This document shows, one piece after another, positions 31,657 through 40,256 of a stretch of 64,000 bases of DNA (positions within the stretch are counted from its first letter, which is position 1; each line of letters starts with the position of its first letter). The notes under the pieces are model-generated. The model had not been told where the DNA came from and did not search any database. It saw only the letters and a list, made by a program, of their open reading frames with translations. The translations under genes and the position numbers were made by a program. Origin of the DNA: Shewanella inventionis (GTDB lineage Bacteria > Pseudomonadota > Gammaproteobacteria > Enterobacterales > Shewanellaceae); assembly GCF_014641855.1 (NCBI RefSeq), contig NZ_BMII01000006.1:62001-126000 (forward strand). The letters run 5' to 3'.

Positions 31657-32922
31657 TTATTGTTTTACATTGTCCGCATCCACCTCGGTTCTTGGGTCCA
31701 TTTCATATGCGGTTGGGCTTGCCATATCGGTGACGGCACGAAAGCTTTCTTTTGTTGCCAGTGTTGAAGGGGCAATATGGCTGCGACGTCTTAATAATAC
31801 GATAACGAAGAAAATCGCCAAACAAGAACTGGTAAAAGCATATAACCCCTTGGCGCCTAATAATCCCATAGCAACTGAAGCTATGGGGGCACCAATAGCC
31901 GACGATAATCCCAGAGTGATGAGCATAGCGCTGCTTATTTCAACAAAATCTTCAGCGGTGGCGTTGTCATTCGCATGGGCTAAGCATATTGCATATAGCG
32001 TCATACAGGTTCCTCCCCAAAAAAAGGCTGATATCGCTGCAGGCCAACCGCCAAAAGTCGTGACAATGTAAGGAAGGGTAACAAACACTAGTGACACCAT
32101 GGTGCCACCTAATGCGGTAAACATTAAAACACTGCGTCTATCAAACCTATCAGACAATTTACCCAGCGGTACTTGAAAACATGCTCCGCCAAGCACGGTG
32201 GCAGATAAAAATGCACCGAGTTGAATGTTGTCAAAACCATTATCTTTAGCATAAATAGGGGCTAAAGCCCAAAATGCACCTGTGACAAAACCAGCAACCA
32301 CGGCGCCAATCAATGCAACATGAGAGTGGAGCCACACCTTTGGCATATTTAACTTAACCTGCTTTACCACTGCTGGTGCAGATGAACGTGTTAATGACAC
32401 AGGTATGATGGCGATAGAGATAAAGATGGCTGCGAGACCGTATAGCATCGATTCTCGCTCACTACCTAAATTGAACAGTTGTTGACCACACATCACCATG
32501 ATTAAATTGAGTGTGGTATAGATAGACAGTATTGTTCCCCTATTACTGGCTGTAGACGTGCCGTTTAACCAGCTTTCGATGATCATGTATAGGCCAGAAA
32601 TCATTACTCCTATCAAAAACCTTAACAACATCCAACTATAAAACTCAGGTAATAAAGGAAACACTAAGATGACCACTGAGTAGCATGTAGCTAATACCGC
32701 AAAACTTCGAATATGACCAACTCGTTTAAGCATATAGGGTGTGGCTAAACAGCCGGAAACAAACCCTAAAAAGTAGCCAGATCCGGTCAAGGCGACTTGT
32801 GTATCGCTAAAGCCTGATTCACTGGCTGCGATGGGGAGTAAGGTCAATAATAATCCATGACCAAGAATTAAAAATGCATTCGATATGAGTAATGCTGAAA
32901 GTGGGATTAACGCGTTTAACAT
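31657..32922 (-). CDS. MFS transporter (YcaD-like)
   Basis: A 421-residue major facilitator with about 12 membrane segments. The MFS signature between helices 2 and 3 is present in diverged form (GYFLGFVSGCLATPYMLKRVGHIR), and the second half has GKLSDRFDRRSVL. It resembles the YcaD group of drug/metabolite transporters. The C-terminal tail (about 30 residues) is hydrophilic. It is divergent from a VOC gene and convergent with another. The substrate is unknown. Confidence 0.87.
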   Translation of the reverse strand: MLNALIPLSALLISNAFLILGHGLLLTLLPIAASESGFSDTQVALTGSGYFLGFVSGCLATPYMLKRVGHIRSFAVLATCYSVVILVFPLLPEFYSWMLLRFLIGVMISGLYMIIESWLNGTSTASNRGTILSIYTTLNLIMVMCGQQLFNLGSERESMLYGLAAIFISIAIIPVSLTRSSAPAVVKQVKLNMPKVWLHSHVALIGAVVAGFVTGAFWALAPIYAKDNGFDNIQLGAFLSATVLGGACFQVPLGKLSDRFDRRSVLMFTALGGTMVSLVFVTLPYIVTTFGGWPAAISAFFWGGTCMTLYAICLAHANDNATAEDFVEISSAMLITLGLSSAIGAPIASVAMGLLGAKGLYAFTSSCLAIFFVIVLLRRRSHIAPSTLATKESFRAVTDMASPTAYEMDPRTEVDADNVKQ

Positions 32923-33294
32923 GTTACTCCAAAGGCTACTATGTCATATGCACAGGCATACGATGAGCCACTATTTGTGGTACTTAATTCAGGTTTTCTA
33001 TGCGGACTTTAATCCTATGTGTTGCTATTTGATTCTATTATTGCGCCAATCGACTATGAACAGCGTGCTAATGAACGACTGTTGCTGTTAGATTAGCTTA
33101 TCAGCATCATCAAGGTTGGAAGATTTATACCAAGTATTAAGATTATTTTTTATTCAATATTATCAAGCGATTAGTTTGTGACTGTCACGATGAATTTAAC
33201 TTAATAGCACCAACTCGGTAGGTGTTTTATTTGTGTTGCACTTATATTGAACAAACTTGAATATCACAAAGTGCCAAAAAATTAGGGGGAAGCG
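32923..33294. other. Divergent promoter region, MFS / VOC genes
   Basis: 372 bases between two divergent genes. I see no clear operator, RNA or hairpin. A short frame beginning inside the MFS gene at 32885 looks like chance. The VOC gene has a strong GGGGGAAGCG ribosome site at its end (33282-33291). Confidence 0.45.
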
Positions 33295-33669
33295 ATGGAT
33301 CTCAATCAAGTAACATTACCTGTATCGAATATGGATAAGGCGGTGGCGTTTTATCAAGTTTTGGGGTTTACCTTAATCGTTGATACCCCACATTATGCGC
33401 GCTTTGAATGCCCGATAGGGCAGAGTACCTTTTCGCTATCATTAGAGCCTGAACCGACGATGAATGGGGTGGTGATTTACTTCGAACATGCAGAGTTAGA
33501 TTGCTGGGTAAGTGACTTGCAAGCAAAAGGGATTGAGTTTGCTCAGCTACCCACAGATGAAGCATATCTATGGCGAGAGGCGGTTTTGTTTGACCCAAGT
33601 GGCAATAAACTTAAGCTTTATTGGGCGGGTGATAATCGTTTAAATCCACCTTGGCGAGTTAAATCTTAA
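33295..33669 (+). CDS. VOC (glyoxalase-like) protein
   Basis: A 124-residue single-module VOC protein starting MDLNQVTLPVSNMDKAVAFYQVLGF and ending FDPSGNKLKLYWAG, the classical beta-alpha-beta-beta-beta pattern. The strong GGGGGAAGCG ribosome site supports this ATG. The expected first-strand histidine of glyoxalase I is absent (Q at that place), so a binding or resistance role is as likely as catalysis. Function is not assignable. Confidence 0.82.
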   Translation: MDLNQVTLPVSNMDKAVAFYQVLGFTLIVDTPHYARFECPIGQSTFSLSLEPEPTMNGVVIYFEHAELDCWVSDLQAKGIEFAQLPTDEAYLWREAVLFDPSGNKLKLYWAGDNRLNPPWRVKS

Positions 33670-33703
33670 AATGCCTTCTGTTTGGTTTAGTCAAATCTGT
33701 ACC

Positions 33704-34345
33704 TTAATTATAAGGTGACTGGCCTGCTTCTTCTGCAACTAGCCACACACGCATATCAAATTCGAGTTGGTGATAGTCTGGCAGCATAAAAGTACAAAGT
33801 TGATAAAAAGCTTTGTTATGATCTTTTTCACGCAGGTGGGCGAGCTCATGTACCACCACCATTTGCAGCAGTTCAAACGGGATATATTTTAAGCGTGATG
33901 AGATACGGATTTCATTTTTAGCTTTTACTTTGCTGCCCTGGCGCCGATTAACATAAGAATGTAGCCCAAGTGCATGGTGGCTGGCATTAATTTTGTCGTC
34001 AAAAATGACTTTTGCTAATGGATCAGACTGACGCAAATAGGTGTTTTTTAACCCTATCGTCATATCATATAAAGCTTTGTCTGTACGGATGTCGTGTACA
34101 CGCGGGTAGCGACTTAAAAAGTGTGCGCCCAATGCATTGCTATCAACCAATTGACGTATTTGCTCAACGATGTCTTGGCGATAACCACTTAAAAATCGTA
34201 ATGCACTGAGTTCACTTTGCCGCTGTTTAATGTCGGCGCTGGTGATTAAGGTGCTCAAGTCTGTTTTGGGCTTGAGCGCTTGGCTTGCCGATTTTAGCGG
34301 CATTTTTGGCGGTGCTTGGCGATTTTTGGGTTTGCTGTCTGGCAT
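33704..34345 (-). CDS. YgjP-like zinc metallopeptidase domain protein
   Basis: A 213-residue protein with the zinc-peptidase motif HELAHLREKDHNKAFY near residue 170, typical of the YgjP/DUF45 group. The N-terminal 50 residues are basic and probably disordered (KPKNRQAPPKMPLKSASQALKPK). E. coli YgjP-type proteins have no well-defined substrate. It converges on the VOC gene with a 34-base gap and no visible terminator. Confidence 0.82.
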   Translation of the reverse strand: MPDSKPKNRQAPPKMPLKSASQALKPKTDLSTLITSADIKQRQSELSALRFLSGYRQDIVEQIRQLVDSNALGAHFLSRYPRVHDIRTDKALYDMTIGLKNTYLRQSDPLAKVIFDDKINASHHALGLHSYVNRRQGSKVKAKNEIRISSRLKYIPFELLQMVVVHELAHLREKDHNKAFYQLCTFMLPDYHQLEFDMRVWLVAEEAGQSPYN

Positions 34346-34435
34346 GGGGGCAACTTGGGAGGCAATTAAATTTGAGTGGTAATGTAGATGATTAAGGCGT
34401 TACTAACTATTGCAGTAACGCCATAATGTGGCGGT

Positions 34436-34873
34436 TTATGCTTTACCAAAAATAATGCGGTTATGTTGAACATAAGCCACATCAAACGCATTTTTTTGAA
34501 CACGTTTTAAGTCAAGTGATTCAAAATCAACTTGCGGCGGATTACGTTTTAACTGTTCTTTAATGGCAACCGGTGAAATGAGGCTTACCGGCAGATCAGT
34601 GATTTGAATGGCGGCTTCAAGTTTAAAGCTAGTGGCACTGCCGGCTAACTTTCCTTTTTGTTCACGTTCAATAATGGCGATGTGATCGACTTTATAATCT
34701 TCCATTAATTTATGAAACGCAAAATGAAACTCGCGAATACTTTCTGTTTCGTTAGAGTTTGACACGCTAAACGACACTTTACGGCATGCTGGTACGTTGA
34801 AGGTTTCGCCTTCATAAGTGAGCAAGCTGATAATGGCTTCGCCGCCTTTTAATTCTACACCACAAATTTTCAT
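34436..34873 (-). CDS. DUF3010 family protein
   Basis: A 145-residue cytoplasmic protein starting MKICGVELKGGEAIISLLTYEG, typical of DUF3010 proteins from Shewanella and Vibrio. The fold appears RNase H-like (an initial strand-turn-strand and a later DHIAIIER strand), though I cannot confirm this. The ATG at 34873 has AAGGA at the right spacing; a longer frame begins at 34900 but lacks this. The function is unknown. Confidence 0.78.
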   Translation of the reverse strand: MKICGVELKGGEAIISLLTYEGETFNVPACRKVSFSVSNSNETESIREFHFAFHKLMEDYKVDHIAIIEREQKGKLAGSATSFKLEAAIQITDLPVSLISPVAIKEQLKRNPPQVDFESLDLKRVQKNAFDVAYVQHNRIIFGKA

Positions 34874-34980
34874 GTTAATCCTTACTGTTTTTACACACAC
34901 CTGCTTTACGCTGATGTGTCGTTGTTCAATGGATCACGCTTAAGCGCAATCCTAAATGTTGTGCGCGTTAAAGTGTTTAT

Positions 34981-36336
34981 TTAGTCTTCAGCGCTGTTAT
35001 CTTCTTCAATAATTTGGATCGGTTTAGCTTTACGGCGCATCGGTGCGTCACCTACGTCAACACTGGTGATAAAGCGTTTATCACGCTTAGGTGCCGCTTT
35101 CGCTTTTTTAGCCGTTTTTGTTTTACTGGCCGTAGCACGCCCTTGTGGCGCATTGTTTGTTTTGCCTGTTGCCGGTTTGTCTTTGAGGCCTGTAAATTTA
35201 GCTTTCATGCCTTCGATTACTGTGGGCTCAAAGTTTTTACGCAAAAACAGCTGCACTTTTTTAAAGCTGTCCCAGTCTTTAGGGCCAACAAAAGAGATGG
35301 CATCACCTTTAGCACCCGCTCTACCTGTACGGCCAATGCGATGGACGTATTCTTCGGCAAATTTTGGCATGTCAAAGTTAATCACTAATGACACGTTAAC
35401 TAAATCAAGCCCGCGAGATGCCACATCAGTGGTGATCAGTATTTGCGACTGACCACGTGCAAACTGATCCATAATGTGATTACGTGCAGATTGCTTTAAA
35501 TCACCGCTCAATGCCGATGTTGCAAAACCTTGTGATGCCAGTAATGTGGCTAATCGGTCTGTATCAGAGCGCGTTGCGGTAAACACAATCACTTGCTTGT
35601 GTTGTTCTTGGGTTAAAATATGCTGCAATAACGCTTGTTTGTGGTCTAAATGGTCAACCAAAATAATGCGTTGTTCAATGTCTTTGTGTTCTGAGTACGA
35701 CTCACCAATAGCAACGTGACTCGGAGACTTTAGTAAGGTTGCTGCAATGTCGTTAATGCTATCGTGATCTAAGGTTGCAGAAAACATTAAGGTTTGGCGA
35801 CGTTTATGATCGGCCGCGTCATTAATGGCTTTTAATTGTGGTGCAAAGCCTAAATCGAGCATACGGTCAGCTTCGTCAAGAATGAGCAGTTCAAGACCGT
35901 TTAAAAACAAATGACGTTGTTGTAAATGATCCGCAATCCGGCCTGGGGTTGCCACAATAAAATGTGGGTCTCTTGCGAGGGCTTTGGCCTGGTCGTTAAA
36001 GTTTTCACCACCGAGTACGCTAATGGCTTTATATTGGGTGTTGGCCACTAATAAACGTAGCTGACCGTACACTTGTTGTGCCAGCTCACGCGTAGGCAAC
36101 AAAACCAAAACACGAGGATCTTTTTTCGACAAGGCTTTCGTTGAGATTATACGTTGCATGGCCGGTAATAAAAACGCGAGGGTTTTACCCGAACCGGTTT
36201 TAGACGAAGCCATTAAATCTTTACCAGATAAGGCAATGGGCAGTGCTTGCGCTTGAACATCGGTAGGCGTGGTAATGCCAAGGTGCTTTAAACTGTCAAG
36301 CAGGCGCTTGTCCAATTGAAAATCGGTAAATTGCAA
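34981..36336 (-). CDS. DEAD-box ATP-dependent RNA helicase
   Basis: A 451-residue RNA helicase with all expected motifs: Q motif (FTDFQLDKRLLDSL), motif I SSKTGSGKT near residue 45, PTRELAQQV, TPGR, DEAD, SAT and HRIGRTGRAG. The C-terminal 90 residues are basic and rich in lysine and alanine (KTKTAKKAKAAPKRDKR), an RNA-binding tail. It resembles the RhlE/SrmB class of ribosome-assembly and RNA-decay helicases, but the paralogue is not certain. It uses a TTG start with AGGGGA seven bases upstream. Confidence 0.92.
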   Translation of the reverse strand: MQFTDFQLDKRLLDSLKHLGITTPTDVQAQALPIALSGKDLMASSKTGSGKTLAFLLPAMQRIISTKALSKKDPRVLVLLPTRELAQQVYGQLRLLVANTQYKAISVLGGENFNDQAKALARDPHFIVATPGRIADHLQQRHLFLNGLELLILDEADRMLDLGFAPQLKAINDAADHKRRQTLMFSATLDHDSINDIAATLLKSPSHVAIGESYSEHKDIEQRIILVDHLDHKQALLQHILTQEQHKQVIVFTATRSDTDRLATLLASQGFATSALSGDLKQSARNHIMDQFARGQSQILITTDVASRGLDLVNVSLVINFDMPKFAEEYVHRIGRTGRAGAKGDAISFVGPKDWDSFKKVQLFLRKNFEPTVIEGMKAKFTGLKDKPATGKTNNAPQGRATASKTKTAKKAKAAPKRDKRFITSVDVGDAPMRRKAKPIQIIEEDNSAED

Positions 36337-36506
36337 AGGTAAATCCCCTAAAAAATGTTAGCCACGGATTATAGCTGTTTCACTGTGCTATAGCCAACAA
36401 GAGTCGCTTTAGTTATGCTATTTTTTAACATCTTAGCTTTGCATTGTATTTGCACATTAAAGATGTTGATTGAATGATAATCATGCCTCGTTTGAAAGGA
36501 ATAAAT

Positions 36507-37451
36507 ATGACAAAGCCGACCGTAGGATTAGTGTTAGGCAGCGGAGCCGCAAAAGGCTGGGCACATATTGGCGTGTTAAAAGGATTAGCATCGTTAGACA
36601 TATACCCAGATAAAATTGCGGGTTGCTCAGTGGGGGCACTTGTTGGCGCTGCTTATGCTAATGATCATTTAGATGAACTCGAAACCTGGGTAAGCGGCTT
36701 TTCTAGCTGGGATGTACTTGGGCTAATGGATTTAGGTTGGCGTAAGGGGGGCTTAATCAGCGGGCAAAAAGTGTTCGATGTGCTGGCTAATCGCATTGGT
36801 GATCTCAATATTGAGCAATTAAATAGGCCGTTTGCGGCAGTGGCTACCGATCTGTATTCTGGCCAAGAAATATGGTTTAGAGAGGGAAATTTACGCCATG
36901 CTGTAAGGGCATCGTGTTCTATGCCTGGCTTTTTACCCCCAGTGCAACAAGATAACCGTTGGTTAGTTGATGGTGCGGTGGTTAATCCTGTGCCCGTTTC
37001 GTTGTGCCGGGCAATGGGCGTAGATATTGTTATTGCGGTTGATCTAAATGGTCATCGTCGTGGTCACATGCACATGATGCCTGAACAATTAAAAAGCCGT
37101 GAGCCTAAAAAATCTCAACCTGTTACTGAAAAACCACAGTTAGAGTCTGGCTTTATGGATTTGTGGGGCAAAGGTAAAGATTATATGAGTGACCTAACGG
37201 ACAAGTTTTCCCTTGGTGGCGGTAAATCTCACCCGGGCATGATAGCTGTTATGTCTCAGTCGATGGACATTTTAGAGCAAAGACATAAACGGTCGCGACT
37301 AATGGGCGAGCCACCAGATATTTATATCGTGCCTGATGTGGTTGATATTGGCACTATGGAGTTTCATCGAGCCAAAGAAGCGATTAAAGCCGGAGAAGTT
37401 GCGGTACAAGATATTGCCCATTTACTTAAGGCGACGTTGTCGAGTCGTTAA
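36507..37451 (+). CDS. Patatin-like phospholipase (RssA-like)
   Basis: A 314-residue serine hydrolase. The oxyanion-type glycine loop LGSGAAKGWAHIG (about 8-20), the nucleophile elbow GCSVGALVG and the catalytic dyad DGAVVNP are all visible. It resembles the RssA group, whose physiological lipid substrate is unknown. The ATG at 36507 has AAAGGA six bases upstream, preferred over the in-frame ATG at 36474. A GC hairpin with T-run follows the stop. Confidence 0.88.
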   Translation: MTKPTVGLVLGSGAAKGWAHIGVLKGLASLDIYPDKIAGCSVGALVGAAYANDHLDELETWVSGFSSWDVLGLMDLGWRKGGLISGQKVFDVLANRIGDLNIEQLNRPFAAVATDLYSGQEIWFREGNLRHAVRASCSMPGFLPPVQQDNRWLVDGAVVNPVPVSLCRAMGVDIVIAVDLNGHRRGHMHMMPEQLKSREPKKSQPVTEKPQLESGFMDLWGKGKDYMSDLTDKFSLGGGKSHPGMIAVMSQSMDILEQRHKRSRLMGEPPDIYIVPDVVDIGTMEFHRAKEAIKAGEVAVQDIAHLLKATLSSR

Positions 37452-37458
37452 TATTTTG

Positions 37459-37505
37459 CAGCAGGTTATTGCTTAATGTATGGCCTGCTGTCGCTTTTAT
37501 TTTTT
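37459..37505 (+). terminator. Probable terminator after the patatin gene
   Basis: CAGCAGG (37459-37465) / CCTGCTG (37484-37490) stem with an 18-base loop, followed by TCGCTTTTATTTTTT. Confidence 0.5.
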
Positions 37506-37596
37506 CACTACGGTTAACTGCAATTTGTCTTAATCTTTACCAGTCTGCTTTCTTATGATCTGGATCAAAGAAACGTATCCCGTTATAGCGCCTAAT

Positions 37597-37612
37597 ACAC
37601 ACCATATAGTGT
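37597..37612. promoter_or_regulatory. NrdR-like box 1 upstream of nrdDG
   Basis: ACACACCATATAGTGT matches 14 of 16 positions of the remembered NrdR box ACACWATATATWGTGT. It is the upstream member of a pair. Confidence 0.7.
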
Positions 37613-37627
37613 TGTTTATTTATTTTG

Positions 37628-37643
37628 TGCCAATATATAGTGT
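37628..37643. promoter_or_regulatory. NrdR-like box 2 upstream of nrdDG
   Basis: TGCCAATATATAGTGT matches 13 of 16 positions of the NrdR box. It begins 31 bases after box 1, three helical turns, the spacing usual for NrdR pairs. NrdR represses ribonucleotide reductase genes when dATP is high. Confidence 0.65.
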
Positions 37644-37671
37644 TTTGCGGCATTTATAAAAGGTGGGTCGT

Positions 37672-39789
37672 ATGCTAGTTGTGGTGAAAAGGGATGGATG
37701 CCGTACTGCGTTTGACGCAAGTCGCATCAAAGATGCGGTGTTAGCTGCAATGGATTCTGCGGGGCAAGCAGATGATCAATATGCACTGGAATTAGCCAAA
37801 GCTATACAGCTACAGATGGCCGAGCGCACGCAAGTTGATATACATGAGCTACAAGATGCGGTTGAAAATTTATTAATGTCGGGGCCGTTTAAGTCTGTTG
37901 CTCGTCATTATATTGAGTATCGCCACGATCGCGACAAACACCGTGAAGCTAAAAGTAAGTTAAATTGTGCTATTCGTGGTTTAGTTGAGCAATCTGACAG
38001 TGCTATTTTAAATGAAAATGCCAATAAAGATGCCAAAGTGATCCCAACTCAACGGGATTTGTTAGCCGGCATTGTGGCAAAACATTACGCCAAAACTCAC
38101 CTATTACCAAAAGATGTGGTCGCTGCCCATGAAAAAGGCGAGATTCATTACCACGATTTAGATTATGCGCCTTTTTTCCCAATGTTTAACTGCATGCTCA
38201 TTGATTTAGCGGGCATGTTGACTCATGGTTTTAAAATGGGCAACGCTGAAATAGACACGCCTAAATCAATTTCTACTGCTACAGCCGTTACGGCACAGAT
38301 TATTGCCCAAGTGGCCAGCCATATTTATGGCGGTACAACGATTAACCGCATTGACGAGGTGTTGGCTGAGTTTGTACAAAAAAGTTATCAAAAACATCTT
38401 GCTGTGGCTAAAAAATGGCAAATAGCTGACGAAGCGGGTTTTGCCATGACCCAAACCGAGAAAGAATGTCACGATGCTTTCCAATCGCTAGAATACGAAG
38501 TGAATACGTTGCATACCGCTAACGGACAAACTCCATTTGTGACCTTTGGTTTTGGTTTAGGCACATCATGGGAATCGCGGTTAATTCAAAAATCTATTTT
38601 AACAGTGCGCATGGCGGGTTTGGGCAAAAACCGTAAAACGGCAGTGTTTCCCAAACTGGTTTTTGCTATTAAAGATGGGGTTAATCATAAAGCCCAAGAC
38701 AGTAATTACGACATTAAAAAGATGGCGCTGACCTGTTCTAGTATGCGTATGTATCCCGATATTTTGAATTACGATCAAGTGGTGAAAGTCACGGGTTCAT
38801 TTAAAACCCCAATGGGATGTCGCTCATTTTTGGGTGCCTATGAAGAAAATGGGCAGTTGGTTCATGAAGGACGCAATAATTTAGGGGTAGTGAGCTTAAA
38901 CTTACCTCGTATCGCGTTAGAAGCAGGTAATGATGAACAGCGCTTTTATCAGCTACTCGATCAACGTTTATTAATCGCGCGCAAAGCGCTAGATACCCGC
39001 ATTGCGCGTTTAGAAGGGGTTAAGGCGCGAGTGGCTCCAATTTTGTATATGGAGGGGGCCTGTGGTGTTCGCTTAAAAGCAGATGACGATATAAGCGAGA
39101 TTTTTAAACACGGTAGAGCCTCTATTTCATTAGGTTTTATTGGGTTACACGAAACCATCAATGCTATTTATGGTCACGACAAGCATGTGTTTGATGATGC
39201 CGCATTACGGGCAAAAGCGGTGGCGATCATCAGTAAACTTAAGCAAGCGACTGAGTCGTGGAAGCAAGAAACCGGTTACGGCTTTAGCTTATACAGCACA
39301 CCTAGTGAGAACTTATGCAGTCGCTTTTGCCAGCTTGATACGGCGCAGTTTGGGGTGGTTGCTGGGGTGACAGATAAAGGCTATTACACCAATAGTTTCC
39401 ATTTAGATGTTGAAAAGAAAGTTAACCCGTTTGATAAAATCGACTTTGAACAACCTTATCCGGCAATCGCTAATGGTGGGTTTATTTGTTACGGCGAATA
39501 CCCCAACATGCAACATAATATTGAAGCGTTAGAAAATGTGTGGGAATACAGTTACAGCCGAGTGCCATATTATGGCACGAACACGCCCATTGATGAGTGT
39601 TATGATTGTGGCTTTATTGGTGAATTTAACTGTACCAGCAAAGGGTTTGTGTGTCCTAAATGCGGTAACCATGAACCCAGCCGCGTGTCAGTGACTCGCC
39701 GTGTGTGTGGCTATTTAGGCAGCCCTGATGCCAGGCCATTTAACTTTGGTAAGCAAGAAGAAGTTAAACGCAGAGTGAAACATTTGTAA
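37672..39789 (+). CDS. nrdD: Anaerobic ribonucleoside-triphosphate reductase NrdD
   Basis: NrdD reduces ribonucleotides to deoxyribonucleotides without oxygen. The 705-residue protein has an N-terminal ATP-cone (about 1-95) for allosteric control, the barrel domain, a zinc site (CYDCGFIGEFNC, CPKCG) and the C-terminal glycyl-radical motif RRVCGYLGSPDARPF. E. coli NrdD has 712 residues. I chose ATG 37672 because AGGTGG lies just upstream; an in-frame GTG occurs nine bases earlier. nrdG follows with a one-base overlap. Two NrdR-like boxes lie upstream. Confidence 0.96.
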   Translation: MLVVVKRDGCRTAFDASRIKDAVLAAMDSAGQADDQYALELAKAIQLQMAERTQVDIHELQDAVENLLMSGPFKSVARHYIEYRHDRDKHREAKSKLNCAIRGLVEQSDSAILNENANKDAKVIPTQRDLLAGIVAKHYAKTHLLPKDVVAAHEKGEIHYHDLDYAPFFPMFNCMLIDLAGMLTHGFKMGNAEIDTPKSISTATAVTAQIIAQVASHIYGGTTINRIDEVLAEFVQKSYQKHLAVAKKWQIADEAGFAMTQTEKECHDAFQSLEYEVNTLHTANGQTPFVTFGFGLGTSWESRLIQKSILTVRMAGLGKNRKTAVFPKLVFAIKDGVNHKAQDSNYDIKKMALTCSSMRMYPDILNYDQVVKVTGSFKTPMGCRSFLGAYEENGQLVHEGRNNLGVVSLNLPRIALEAGNDEQRFYQLLDQRLLIARKALDTRIARLEGVKARVAPILYMEGACGVRLKADDDISEIFKHGRASISLGFIGLHETINAIYGHDKHVFDDAALRAKAVAIISKLKQATESWKQETGYGFSLYSTPSENLCSRFCQLDTAQFGVVAGVTDKGYYTNSFHLDVEKKVNPFDKIDFEQPYPAIANGGFICYGEYPNMQHNIEALENVWEYSYSRVPYYGTNTPIDECYDCGFIGEFNCTSKGFVCPKCGNHEPSRVSVTRRVCGYLGSPDARPFNFGKQEEVKRRVKHL

Positions 39790-40256
39790 TGCATTACAGT
39801 GCATACCATAGTGTTGATGTTGTTAACGGTGAAGGTACCCGCTGTACGTTATTTGTCAGTGGGTGTGAACACGCTTGTAAAGGCTGTTATAACCAAAGCA
39901 CTTGGCGACTTGATGCTGGCCATGTGTATACTCAAGCGCTTGAAGATCAAATCATTACAGATTTAAACGATGACCGCATAAAACGCCGAGGCTTAAGTCT
40001 TAGCGGTGGCGATCCGCTTCACCCAGCTAACGTGGAAACCATTTTACATTTAGTTAAGCGGGTTAAGCGTGAATGTCCCAATAAAGACATTTGGCTGTGG
40101 AGCGGTTATCAGCTTGCAGAGTTGAGCGAGGCGCAACAAGCAGTGGTTGCACTGGTTGATGTATTAATTGACGGAAAGTTTGAGCAAGATAAAGCTGATC
40201 CCGCGCTATTGTGGCGCGGAAGCAGCAATCAGATAATCCACCGATTTAGTCGTTAG
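39789..40256 (+). CDS. nrdG: Anaerobic reductase activating protein NrdG
   Basis: A radical-SAM enzyme that installs the glycyl radical on NrdD. The 155-residue protein has the iron-sulfur motif CEHACKGCYNQ (about residues 26-36), as in E. coli NrdG (154 residues), and the glycine-rich LSLSGGDPLH. The start overlaps the nrdD stop (TAATG). The 3' end overlaps the leftward oxidoreductase gene by 11 bases. Confidence 0.96.
   Translation: MHYSAYHSVDVVNGEGTRCTLFVSGCEHACKGCYNQSTWRLDAGHVYTQALEDQIITDLNDDRIKRRGLSLSGGDPLHPANVETILHLVKRVKRECPNKDIWLWSGYQLAELSEAQQAVVALVDVLIDGKFEQDKADPALLWRGSSNQIIHRFSR

Noticed and set aside
32885..33091. Rightward frame crossing the MFS start
   Set aside because: Overlaps the MFS start region on the other strand, and has a repetitive non-protein composition.
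33701..33716. ACCTTA-ATTA-TAAGGT dyad at the VOC / YgjP junction
   Set aside because: Six-base arms with no T-run; it mostly lies inside the protease gene end, so I do not call it a terminator.
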